DNA of 64,000 bases from Siphonodentalium dalli (taxonomy: Eukaryota; Mollusca; Scaphopoda; Gadilida; Siphonodentaliidae), in contig CP136061.1 in NCBI GenBank assembly GCA_032622095.1, positions 19,160,991-19,224,990 on the forward strand, given 5' to 3'. Below are positions 47,880 through 58,041 of this stretch, piece by piece. The first letter of the stretch is position 1; each line of letters starts with the position of its first letter. The notes under the pieces are model-generated. The model was not told the DNA's origin and made no database searches. It saw only the letters and a list, made by a program, of their open reading frames with translations. The position numbers and the translations under genes are program-made.

Positions 47880-48890
47880 TTGACCGGTTACACCTGATAA
47901 TTGTGCGACAGTACAGTCGCGTTACTTTATACATCAACATTGGTCATTATCACCCGACAAATTTATTTTGGTCTATCGTATCAACCCCTATTTTCTCCCG
48001 TGTAGCCTGACTAAGTGTCAACATTGGTCTTTATCGCTCTACTAATTTGTATCGTTTCATCGGTATGAATTCCATATCCAATTATCCACATATAACCAAC
48101 CCAACCTCTAATCCCGGTCAAATTTATTTATTTCTTTCATTGGTATAGTCACGTTACGTAATATTTTATCGCGTGATACTTGTACTTATATGTCTATGGT
48201 ATTACTATAGTATACCGTATACGTATATCAATTGCTATTCCTTTCTATATAATCCTGGTGCCATCTATAGACATAGAGATAATTTCAGACCCCCCCCCCC
48301 CCCAATTTTATATCATTGCTGCTTTAGTACAGTCGCGATACATTACATGGCAACATCGCTCCACTAATTTATGTCAGTTCATCGGTACAAACCCCTTTTT
48401 CTCCGAGTCCATATAACCAACCCAACATCTTATAGAAGTCCATAAATGACTATTCTGGCACTATATAGAGATGACTAAGATTCTGACACCCCCTATTTTA
48501 TAGCCTTGTTGCAATGTTCAGTAGAGTTGAGGTGCATAATATGTCAACATTGGTCATTATCGCTCTATAAATTTATATCGGTTCAACCCTTAGTTCCCTG
48601 TATCGCCCACCCCTCCCTGAATTTATTTTTTCATTTGTATTATAGTCTCGTTACGTACACATTTTATCTCTTGTAACTTTTGCTTCAATGCGTCGAGTTC
48701 CGCTGCAGAGAATACAAAACTGACAACATTTTGAAATGTTAGCAGGCTTCAAACTCATCTTATCCAAGAAAAACTCTGGTTACATAAGAAATTTGTGTAT
48801 ATGGTGTACGCGCATTTGTTGAGATAAAAACCAAAGGTCCCAAGTCAAGGTCCAAATCCCCAACACACTGTAGTGAGGTTTAACTCCATC
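47880..48890. repeat. Degenerate repeats of a 'CAACATTGGTCATTATCGC' block
   Basis: The phrase recurs near 47935, 48018 and 48547 with nearby 'TTTATTTCTTTCATTGGTAT' and 'CTATATAGACATAGAGATAA' relatives, suggesting three or four decayed tandem copies of a unit of several hundred bases. A poly-C run lies at 48290-48302. Nothing coding. Confidence 0.5.
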
Positions 48891-48895
48891 TACAT

Positions 48896-49420
48896 ACAGT
48901 AATGTCCAAAGTAATTGATCACTTAACCACAGCAAAATTATGGGTATTTTTTCATGATTTTAAATCCTGAAAAATTACCCATAATTATGCTGTGGTTAAG
49001 TGGTCAATTACTTTGGGCATTTTGTAACCAATATAAGGATTTGAGGTTTAATGATAACTCAATCCTCATACAGTAATGTTCAAAGTAATTGACAACTTAA
49101 GCACAGCAGAATAATGGGTAATTTATCAGGATTTTAAATGCTGAAAAAATACCCATAATTCTGCTGTGGTTAAGTGGTCAATTACTTTGGGCATTACTGG
49201 AACCAATATAAGGATTTGAGGTTTAATGATAACTCAATCCTCATACAGTAATGTTCAAAGTAATTGACCACTTAACCAGAGCAGAATTATTTGTAATTTT
49301 TCAGGATTTTAAATCCTGAAAAATTACCAATAAGTCTGATATGGTTAAGTGGTCAATTACTTTGGGCATTGCTGTAACCAATATAAGGATGTGAGGTTTA
49401 ATGAGAACTCCATACACATA
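48896..49420. repeat. Three tandem 175-bp units, each a long hairpin
   Basis: CAGTAATGT starts at 48897, 49071 and 49246 (period 174-175). Each unit folds: TTGACCACTTAACCACAGCA...ATTATGGGTAATTTTT pairs with AAAAATTACCCATAAT...TGCTGTGGTTAAGTGGTCAA around a short centre that is itself palindromic (GGATTTTAAATCC), giving about 60-base stems. The spacer (GTAACCAATATAAGGATTTG...) is conserved. Confidence 0.85.
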
Positions 49421-50940
49421 ACAATTAAATATGTGTGAAAATTAAAACAAAACAAAATAAATTCCATGATGGCGTCCAATATGGACTGCCTAATTCTGCT
49501 CCAAAACATGTATATTGAATATATGGATGTTTATTGGGGGAAACCGATTATTTCAATGATATTTTCATTAACTGGGATCCAAAACCCGACTTATGGGAGC
49601 GTGCTTCGCGCGCGACTGTATCTTAAGCGTATGTGCATATTTAATAAGCCAACAATTGGAATCCCAACAGAAGATTGGGGTGGGTCCCTTGTGCGATCTG
49701 TCCATCGAAAACTATTTAGACATCTCAAGACACGTAAGACCCAGTAACTTAATATACAGAATAGATACATCTATTGCCTGAGTGACTAATATTTATATTT
49801 GTTACAATGAGGTCAAATAGTTGCGAAGCCAGCACCACAATTCTTTCCCTCCATAGTAAATCTTAAAACAACTTCTAAAGAATTATTAATTTACCTTATA
49901 TTTGGTATGGAGCGTCCTTGGTTTACTGGAGTTCAGATTTGTTAACATCACGTCACCAAGTTAATTATTTGCGAAGCCACAGCCATAACTATTTCCCTCC
50001 ATAGTAATTCTCAAAACAACTTCTTACGAACAATTGACCAGGTCAGTCGCGCAATTATTGGAAGAGCCACGGTCAATAATTTTTTTTAAACCAAATGTTA
50101 CATTTAAATTATTGCTTTATTTAACCAAAAACAAAAAATTAAATGAGAAAATTAACTTTTACTACTTGCTAAATTTTATCTTTTAATTATTTCATTTAAA
50201 TTTTAGTATTTACAGTATACTAAGTCCAAGTCTTTATAATCTGTTGAGTGACCCCACAGTCGTTTACTTGCTTTGTTAGTAATAATTTGAAGGATTACTT
50301 GTTTAAACGCAATTGTTATCAAAATATTTTATGTATTTTTTTATAATTTCTATTTATATGTAATACTATAATCTTGGTGGCGTTACCATATCTGACTATG
50401 GTTTTCTTGTTTCTAGTGTGTGGATACGTTCACCTTGATTGGTGGTCATCCGTGTTCGTTAAACAATCTCTCCGGGGTATACGCTCGTAACCATGGACGC
50501 GCTCGAGTTATGATCCATCAATATTATCGTCTGTTTCTATAACTGACTGCAATTTCATTTTAGATTGGTTGTCGTTGATGTAATATGTGTGCAATGACGT
50601 GGCTAGAGGGTCTCCGTTAACGGGGTTTTCATGTGGGATTTCCAAATGCACCCCTTAAAAAATCAACAGTTGGAAATTTCATAATGACAAAACATAAACA
50701 AACAAAAAATAAAAACAAAGAGAAAAAAAAGACAAACGGAACAAAACAAAGAAATGGTCACTGACCAAAATGTCCCCCCGCCGAAAGTGGCAGATTTGCA
50801 GGATTTATGGGTTTCAGATCCCTATGCTACAAATTGTAGGAGGAATTGTTTACCAATATGATACAAAGTGCATAATATTCACTAAATATGTTGCACATCT
50901 TCAATGTGTCGAGAAAGGATCAATAACTCTAAAAATAAAA
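49421..50940. other. Non-coding DNA with a diverged repeat and a dispersed tail
   Basis: About 49800-50095 contains two and a half copies of a block with GCGAAGCCA...TTTCCCTCCATAGTAA.TCT. 50365-50415 is the inverted GTGGCGTTACCATATCTGAC repeat. 50690-50755 is A-rich. No gene recognised. Confidence 0.45.
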
Positions 50941-50949
50941 AACATAAAA

Positions 50950-51290
50950 CATTTCTAAAATGGCAATAACTCCGTCAAAATGACTCCGACTGAACTCAAA
51001 ATCGCACCGAACTCAGAATCGAAGCAGCGCAGGTTCCCGTGCTGGTTGACATATGTGCCAAGTTTAAATAGAAATTGATTGGGAAATGACGGAATACAGA
51101 CTCGGACAAAAGATGCGCCCATGATGTACGATTCTGTGTAAAAAAAAAATGAAGGCCAATAACTACGCCAAAATGAGTCCGACGAACTCAAAAATCGTAA
51201 GTGCGCAGATTCCCATGCTGGTTGCCAACTGTCCCAAGTTTAAAACAAATGACTGAACAATGACAGAACACAGACTCGGACAACAACACA
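50950..51290. repeat. Direct repeat, two copies of about 200 bp
   Basis: GGCAATAACTCCGTCAAAAT...CAGGTTCCCGTGCTGGTTG...ACAGACTCGGACAA at about 50960 recurs at about 51155, roughly 80% identical. Similar in wording to the bivalve-type repeat at 44.4 kb (TAACTCCG, CAGACTCGGACAA). Confidence 0.65.
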
Positions 51291-51383
51291 CATGACCACT
51301 GTTCGGGCAGATTACCGACTATATATATTTACATCAACACTATGCACATTTTCTATCCCGAAAAGTAGGAAGAAATTGAAGTA

Positions 51384-52414
51384 TCTATTATATATTTTGA
51401 AAGATCTGTGTGTGTGTGTGTGTGTATCTGTCTGTGAGTGTGTGTGTAATCGACCGACCCGATTTCGATGAAACTTGGTACGTGGGGGTATTTTCGGCCG
51501 GGGGTTAACATAGGCCTATTGATTTGCCCGTGCGACGTGACCTTGACCTTCAAAACTCATATCTCGGGATCCGCAGTGCTATCACGCCGGATTTAGCACT
51601 GCGATGCAGGGAGGATAACTCTATATTCATACGTCGACGAACGTTAGCAATTTGCAGGCATGCAATTACGCATCGTGCATTTTTCCCAAAATTATAACAT
51701 TTACAATATATATTGTCAATTTGCAGGCTATTAAAAATCGTGCATCTATCCCAAAATATATCATTTATTACAATTTCTGATATATAAATTTTGTTACAGC
51801 TAATATTCTTAGGTCTATTGTCGATAAGATTTATTTTTTGTATATTCACACCACGCATAGGCTCAAGCTGTTTACATTTACCCCGCGGGTCTGGAATCTC
51901 ATCCAAGAATCCATTTAGCTGAAATGATACTTCGTTGTTGCGAAATGGAATCTACCGGTGGCCCCAAGCCGTCAATGTCAACAACATCGAAATTGTTCAA
52001 CTTTGACTGCGAGAAAATAATTAGTTAAAATTTACCACACAATGCTAATTTATCTTTACGTTGAAGCTTGATAATTAATGAGCGTGTGTATATGAGGCGC
52101 GTTTACATACTTTAGTGGAAATCAAATCGGTTAAAACTGGCGGATTTTTACGGACGAACTTTGATACATAGGGTATCTCGGTATCCGCTGGGCCGATTTC
52201 CCGGTATCCGCTTGCCCAATTTCCACCATTTTTGGGGTGTTGGTGTTGGAAAATTGCCAGACGGATTTTGACAAAATTTGATACTTAGTGGACCATAGTG
52301 GTAATTGTTTCCAGGGAGTGTTTTGGACGGGTCAAATCGTGACCCCACCTGACCTTGACCTTCAAAATGGTCAATTCAATGTCAAAGCCCGGACGAAGTC
52401 GGGTCACCTTCTAG
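51384..52414 (+). mobile_element. Helitron-like element, single copy (1.03 kb)
   Basis: Starts TCTATTATATATTTTGAAAG after an A. It carries a GTGTGTGTGTG run, GATTTCGATGAAACTTGG and GTGACCTTGACCTTC, and ends GCCCGGACGAAGTCGGG + TCACCTT + CTAG before a T, exactly like unit 1 at 25531. Its middle (about 51560-52110) is unrelated to unit 1 and looks like captured or decayed DNA. Confidence 0.65.
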
Positions 52415-52926
52415 TAGTATATATGATGTGATTATAGATCTCCTAAATTTGCGTACTAGATTGTATTTGGTATGGACATTACAAGCTTCGTCCCCACACA
52501 CTTTGTTGAGTGTGTCACACTGCATGGTTCATCCACCCTCAAATGATTTGGATCGTATATATATTTAGTTGGTCACACTTTGTCTAATTAGCAGGTAATA
52601 TGGTCAACTCCGGGTATAGCGTCTGGTGGCATGTGTGTGTGACCGACAAGCGTAAGCCTGAAAAGTGTGAATGGTGCTTAATTATTCAATAGGTTTTGCT
52701 TTAGGGTATACATGATACGATTACGAAGATCCATAATCCCAAGCCACTGTACATATCATATGAGGACGTCCACAATAATTGACCAGCCATAACTTCGCCT
52801 TAGCAACTATACGTTTATGTTGATAGTCACAAGGCGAATCGATATCTGCCGTTTTCTTCCATGAAGAGGTTTGGGTTTTTGTGAATTTGTGTGTAAATAA
52901 AAACAACTTCTTTGCTTTATTGCGAC
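52415..52926 (+). other. Upstream region of the CYYR/Shisa-like gene
   Basis: AT-rich, with no convincing TATA box at a normal distance from the ATG at 52927. A non-coding first exon may exist, but I cannot place it. Confidence 0.35.
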
Positions 52927-52987
52927 ATGGACTGTTTAATACAGGTTGTGGTTATATTTGGAATAGTCATTCTTTCAGGTTATCAAG
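52927..52987 (+). CDS. Exon 1 of the CYYR/Shisa-like gene: signal peptide
   Basis: ATG in the context GCGACATGG (A at -3, G at +4). Encodes 20 residues plus one base, almost wholly hydrophobic, ending at CAAG before GTGAGT. Confidence 0.7.
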
Positions 52988-55900
52988 GTGAGTTTTTTGC
53001 GCAACTTATTTCACTGCATGTGAGATCAGACCTCAATAACAAATTTAACAATATTCCATGTTTAACTGCAATAATTGTTGTGCTGTCGTATGATGAAGTT
53101 GTAGAAACAAGTTTCAGATATACAGGCGATTGTCTGTTGCTGTTGTTTTTTGTTTTTGTTTTGCATCCAGACACCTCTCGGCAATAAACAACTCCCTATA
53201 TATAGCTTTTCCATATTTAGAAAGTTCTACTCTGCAGTATCAGACAACCATGCAACGCGTTTTTTGTTTGTTTAAATTTTACGATATATTTTCAAACACC
53301 CGGGACACAATCGATATATAAAAAAGTCAAGTGTTTGTCTGTCTGTCTGTGTGTGTTTGTTTGTTTGTGTTTATCTGTCACGATTTTGGCGCGTTTAAAA
53401 ATATATCATCCCATATCGGATTGCGCCCAAATTTTGACCATGTCCTGAGGCACATCTTAGAATTAGCGGTGCAGCGATGACGATATTTCCGGCATGTCAT
53501 GTTCAAAGTCATTCATCATTTTTGACCTCAGACGACTTAAATGGGCACATAGCGGCCTAGGATAACTTAAAGGGGGGCTGATGAATTGCATGATTAATAA
53601 ATAGCATTTATTGTCAGCTCAGAAAATAGGTGGGAAAATTTGTGACCACAGGTAACACCTCACGGGGAATGTCACGACATAGCTGACGTGGTAAAAAAAG
53701 GCACTCGTAATCAGCAATCAAGAGCGTTTATTATCAGCTTAAATAATTATTCACACGTTATTCCTGCATGCATGTCATGTTTGTCACCCATAATTTTTAC
53801 GGTAAATCCCCTTGTTAAAATATAAATCGTGGAAATTTTGTCCAAACCTCAAACTGTCGAAGGGTTCTTCCGAACTTCTTGTGCAATGCGTTGGAAATAT
53901 TAGATATCGTCCGCATAGAATAGACATTATGACAATAAATATTCGCTGTTTTACCAGGGATATTTTTATTTTTCAGTTGATGCAAAATGGTGTTCAGCTT
54001 ACCCAAGTTCAAAGTATTGCGCTTCGCTTTGCTGCGGATCATACTACGGCAGATACTGCTGTGGTGATGAAACGTGGAGGTAAGTCACCCGCCCTTGTGT
54101 TGACGACAATGTACGTATATATACCCAGCCTGGGTCACTGTTAAAGATGCATAATCCGAATTAACGCTCCCAAATTACTATTTCTTTGGCGGCCTGGCAA
54201 ATATTCGACAAGACGATAGGATAGGATATTATATTTTATTTCAATATACACATATTAACCCTTTACCCAACAAACCGGCCAAAACCGGCCAAATAAAGCT
54301 TCAACAGCCTAAAATATCTTCGGTCTGTCTCAATAAAACCATACAAATATGGATATCATTGGAACCGGCTCCTTGACCACATTGTGATAGTTACAGTTAT
54401 GCCCTGTGCCAATGCATTCTCTTATATATGCGAGTCGACCATAGGTCGCCTCGCATATATAAGAGAATGCATTGGCCTAAAAAAAATCTTTTTTTAACAC
54501 TTTTTACCATTTTTTCTTACATTCTTTAACAATTTTATAATTTGTAATGTGTTAAGCCAATGCATTCTCTTATATATGCGAGGCGACCTATGGTCGACTC
54601 GCATATATAAGAGAATGCATTGGCACAGGGCCCTTCTGTTGGGTAAAGGGTTAATACATAGTACATTTGACAAATATTGTATTGTATTTCGAGGTGTGGC
54701 ACAGTCAGGTTAGATTGTTTTCTTGCTACCCCAAGTCGGACCATATTGTGCATGACGATGAATATCTCTAAAATCAAGTGGCCTTGACTGTTAGCGATAT
54801 GTGACCATCCGCCCAGATTTAGTTGAACAAAATGTTGATAAATAACACGTTTTGTGCAATTTTATACCATATAGTTGACTATGGTTAGCATTTTTGTGGG
54901 CAATTACTCGATTCTGATATATATATAACTGAACAGGTATTTAAAAATAATATTGCTGTTGAAATTGTTGTTGGAATCTGATGATATTGGGACCATCGAA
55001 TATGATTGAGTATCATTAAAGGCACGTGAGGCCTTAGTTGCCGAAAATATTCATATTTGTTCCAATCACCGTAAACAGAAAAACATTAAAACGCATACAG
55101 TTTCGTTCATATATACCATGACCATCGCGTAAACAGCATGTTATCATAAATATTTACTATATTTTACCTAAGCAAGAGCCTGATTGTGTTACAGAAGACA
55201 GCACAATGCTGCTGGCTAATCACACACAAATGGCATAAACGCTCTTTATTCGTTCCATATCAGGAATTCACCAACAAAGAACGCTCTTTATGTTTACCAT
55301 CATAATATAAACAAACACCAGAAAAGTTACTTTTTATGCATTTGTTTACATAACAATGGTCAGATATATGACAATAACATACTGTTTATGCGATATTTCT
55401 TATTTGTATACGGACAAAGTCTGTCTACATTTTGTTGTTCTTTCTGTTTGTGGCGGTTTTTGACGGGTGGAAATATTTTCACAGGATACCCACCGCCAAG
55501 GCCAACCGTACCTTTAAATGGTAATTGTTTGGGAAAGGTGTCTATCTTTGAAATGCCAGCTGCACTCACAGGAAGACCACAGAGACACGGCTAAAATGTA
55601 GTTACCGAGTAAGGCTGTCCAACTTTGGACTGTACCCCTCCCCCATTGAAGAACAAAATTCTCAACTCTCTGGGAAAACTGTTTGGCCCACCCTTGACTT
55701 GGTAATTCCAACTGACACCTCGAACTTTTAAACTGTCGGAAAGGAAAATTTCAATCTAACTCCCCGAACCATTGGACAATTTAAAACTGATGGTTGTGTG
55801 TAAGTCTAAACGTGGGACTTTATGATAGTCCTGTATACTAAATGGAACGGTGTCTTTTCCAGAAAAAAATATGCTATTGCTTGCACTAACATTAGCTTTT

Positions 55901-56922
55901 AATTGAACCATGCACATGTTGGAATATAGAGCTTTTTCAATTTTCAATTTGTCAATTTACACTGATATGGATCATTCGAGCGTCCAACTTGAATTTTTGT
56001 CTACGTAAACTGGAAGGACGTATAAGACAGGATATACCGGCTTCATATGCTCTGTAAAAAAACTTTCCATGGTCACAGCCATTTTCCAGCTGTTGTTATT
56101 TTTCGCACGGAAGTGAAACGCTCATTATTTATAGAATATCAGAAATAGACACGGATTCTCTTTTCTTTTGTGCCATGCCGTGCCAATGGCTGTTTCTTTT
56201 ATTTGGGACCAACACATCGTCTTCAACGTTGTATTTTTATGACTCCAATGCGTCTTTCTGTGACATATAATGCTCCTAGAAAGGTAGCTAGTTTCCATAG
56301 AAAAATTCAAAAGCAAATACTATTTGGTGTATTTTTGGAGCGCAAAACGCCAAGTGGCTTTAAAGGTACTCAGTCCGATTAGACGCTCATAAATTACTAT
56401 TTCTTTGGCTTTGGGGGTCAAAAACATTTGATTCGAGTCGAGGAACCCACCCATCAAAGCTCAGAGTGATTAGATATCGATTTTTGATATCTATTAATTT
56501 TCGGAGATGTGGGCCACAAGTTGACAGAACCACGTGCTCAAAATGGACAAACTGCGGGTGTAAGATGGATAACACTAAAATCAAGTGGGTACTGTTAACA
56601 ATAATAACCACTTGATTTTAGAGTTATCCATCTTACACCCGCCCTCTATGGGTGTTTTCTCTGGAGGTGTTTTTTAGTTGTCAATGGACCAATGGGCGAA
56701 ATATGATTAAAACTATACTTGGATATTTTCGTACGGTACTCGAACCATATGATTAGAAAGGTACTTGTCTGTTTTGCAGCACTGGCTTGATTGTCGGTAT
56801 CGCCGTTGCGTGTGTGGTGGGAGCATTAATTTTCTTCGGGTTTATCATACTAGTCCTCGGCTACCAACAAAAGAAAAGGACAAGGGTTACAGACACAGTG
56901 ACAGTTTTCAATAGAAATCCCG
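52927..56922 (+). CDS. CYYR/Shisa-like type I membrane protein (spliced, 3' end not found)
   Basis: Exons 52927-52987, 53977-54079 and 56780-56922 join in one frame, each border showing consensus splice sites (GTGAGT; TTTTTCAG/GTAAGT; GTTTTGCAG/GTAAGT) with phases 1, 2 and 1. The first 102 codons give a signal peptide (MDCLIQVVVIFGIVILSGYQ), a short ectodomain of about 35 residues with the pattern WC...YC...LCCG...RYCCG, then a span GLIVGIAVACVVGALIFFGF... and a basic stop-transfer segment QQKKRTR. This compact Cys/Tyr module plus one membrane span is characteristic of CYYR1 and related Shisa-like proteins, whose function is largely unknown. The last exon seen ends in phase 1 (...NRNPG), and the proline-rich cytoplasmic tail expected of the family was not found downstream. 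A 36-base proline-coding exon candidate lies upstream of exon 3, at 55485-55520. The introns contain MITEs. Phase agreement across three independent exons makes a real gene likely. Confidence 0.75.
53325..53775. repeat. Repeat debris in intron 1
   Basis: A GTCTGTCTGTCTGTGTGTG run with flanking sequence resembling the start of a Helitron-like unit (ATATATAAAAAAGTC). It is followed by a doubled phrase with CATTTATTGTCAGCTCA / GTTTATTATCAGCTTA (about 53600 and 53730). Confidence 0.45.
53977..54079 (+). CDS. Exon 2: cysteine module
   Basis: 103 bases after TTTTTATTTTTCAG. Encodes WC-SAYPSSKYC-ASLCCG-SYYGRYCCGDETW. Six cysteines in 25 residues, including the two YC/CC clusters of the family. Ends in phase 2 before GTAAGT. 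Confidence 0.75.
54145..55015. mobile_element. MITE-D copy split by a MITE-A insertion
   Basis: Left end AGATGCATAATCCGAATTAACG follows TTAA at 54141-54144. The right end contains GGAATCTGATGATATTGGGACC and is followed by TTAA at 55016-55019. Removing the MITE-A copy plus one TTAA leaves about 475 bases, close to the 437 of the copy at 15839-16275 and in the same order (inverted orientation of the microsatellite part). Lies in intron 2 of the CYYR/Shisa-like gene. Confidence 0.6.
54259..54650. mobile_element. MITE-A copy 2, nested
   Basis: 392 bases, the same length as 240-631 and nearly identical. TIR CCCTTTACCCAACA and its complement; TTAA at 54255-54258 and 54651-54654. Hairpins at 54409-54475 and 54557-54623. 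Confidence 0.85.
55485..55520 (+). CDS. Candidate 36-base proline-rich microexon
   Basis: Between ATTTTCACAG and GTAATT, a 36-base segment encodes GYPPPRPTVPLN when entered in phase 1. This is what a CYYR tail looks like and fits the phase in which exon 3 ends, but it lies before exon 3 in the genome. Length 36 also keeps the phase-2 frame open between exons 2 and 3. It could be a misplaced (rearranged or misassembled) tail exon, an exon of a paralogue, or chance. Confidence 0.3.
56345..56645. repeat. MITE-D-like end and an 89-base palindrome
   Basis: TTAAAGGTACTCAGTCCGAT at 56360 matches MITE-D ends. At 56554-56642, GCGGGTGTAAGATGGATAAC + CTAAAATCAAGTGG faces its complement with about 36 paired bases per arm. 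A related phrase (GCGGATGAAGATGGATAACTCC) lies at 19163. All lie in intron 2. Confidence 0.65.
56780..56922 (+). CDS. Exon 3: transmembrane segment
   Basis: 143 bases after CTGTTTTGCAG. Encodes a hydrophobic span of about 26 residues, then QQKKRTRVTDTVTVFNRNP. Ends in phase 1 before GTAAGT. Confidence 0.75.
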
Positions 56923-57184
56923 GTAAGTTGATTTGCAATATACATGTAGTTGTGGAAATGTACATCGCTTGCATCCTCAACAAGGCCTGGAGGCTTGGAA
57001 AATCATCTGTTAATCCGGGTTGGGGTCAGAAAAGACTCATACACAATCTAATTTTAGATTTGAAGTAAAGCAACAATATTAATGCTATCCTACGAGAACG
57101 AGGTGGAAAAAGTCAAGGTATATAAGGTCCTAGATCATGCCCCGAATCTCTACTCTCAGAGTAGTACTCTGGCTGACGTCCGTA

Positions 57185-57640
57185 GAGATCGTATTCCACC
57201 AGCACAAAACCTTGGAACTTTTTTAAGTTTTGACAGGGAACCGTATAAAGTGATAAAATAACACGGGGAATATATTTCTTAATTATTATCTGTTCCCTAA
57301 TAATGTACTTCACTGTTGGTGAAGGTCCCCAACGCTAAATTTGATGTTTTCTATGACTTTTGTGAGCCGATATCGCAATAGACATTCAATTAATTACCCG
57401 TGCAGGATAAATTCCATAATTGACAGAAACGCAAAGCAAAATCGCTCACAAAGTCACCTAAATCATGACATTTTTATTTGGGATCTTCATCCACAGTGAA
57501 GTACATTATTAAGAAACAGATAATAACAAAGAAATATATTCCATGTGTTATTTTTTCGATTTTATAATGTTTCCTGTAAAAACTTCAAAAACTTCCCAGG
57601 TTTTGTACGGGTGGAATATGATCTCCAAAAGGTCCATGTG
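57185..57640. mobile_element. Foldback element with about 190-base arms
   Basis: The arm at about 57185-57375 (ATTCCACC...ACAAAACCTTGG...GGAATATATTTCTT...TAATGTACTTCACTGT) is mirrored at about 57440-57640. Identity is around 75-80% by eye. No target duplication identified. Confidence 0.65.
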
Positions 57641-58041
57641 GGTGGTGTGTCCGAAAGCCATGCAATGAATAGGAATGTCTTGAAAATGATTTTATTAATG
57701 AATTTATAGAAATATGATATGGACCAAAAGATGGGTTGAAGTCTTTACAGTAATATATATTAAATGTGTTAAAAAACGACACAGAAATGGTATTGATTCA
57801 TTGTGGTATATTTTTCCCCCATTTTTTTGGGGGTCCTATTCTCATCGTGATAAAACGTGGAACACAACAAAAAATGCATCATCTTTGGAGTGTATCTGTG
57901 TAAACGCATGTGCATACTTATGGAGCTCTCAATATACACGAAGACATCAAATATAACAACATAATGCTGTAACATAATGCTGTACTTCACAAACTGCAAT
58001 GCTCCTGGATTTCTGAAGATCAACCGAATACGGTTGTTCTA

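Noticed and set aside
48896-49420. Possible tandem RNA genes (three hairpin units)
   Set aside because: No promoter boxes or known RNA family recognised; kept as a repeat with a folding note.
52148-52348. 66-codon frame in the Helitron-like element at 51.4 kb
   Set aside because: It is the reverse reading of the conserved terminal region shared with unit 1, where the same stretch is interrupted.
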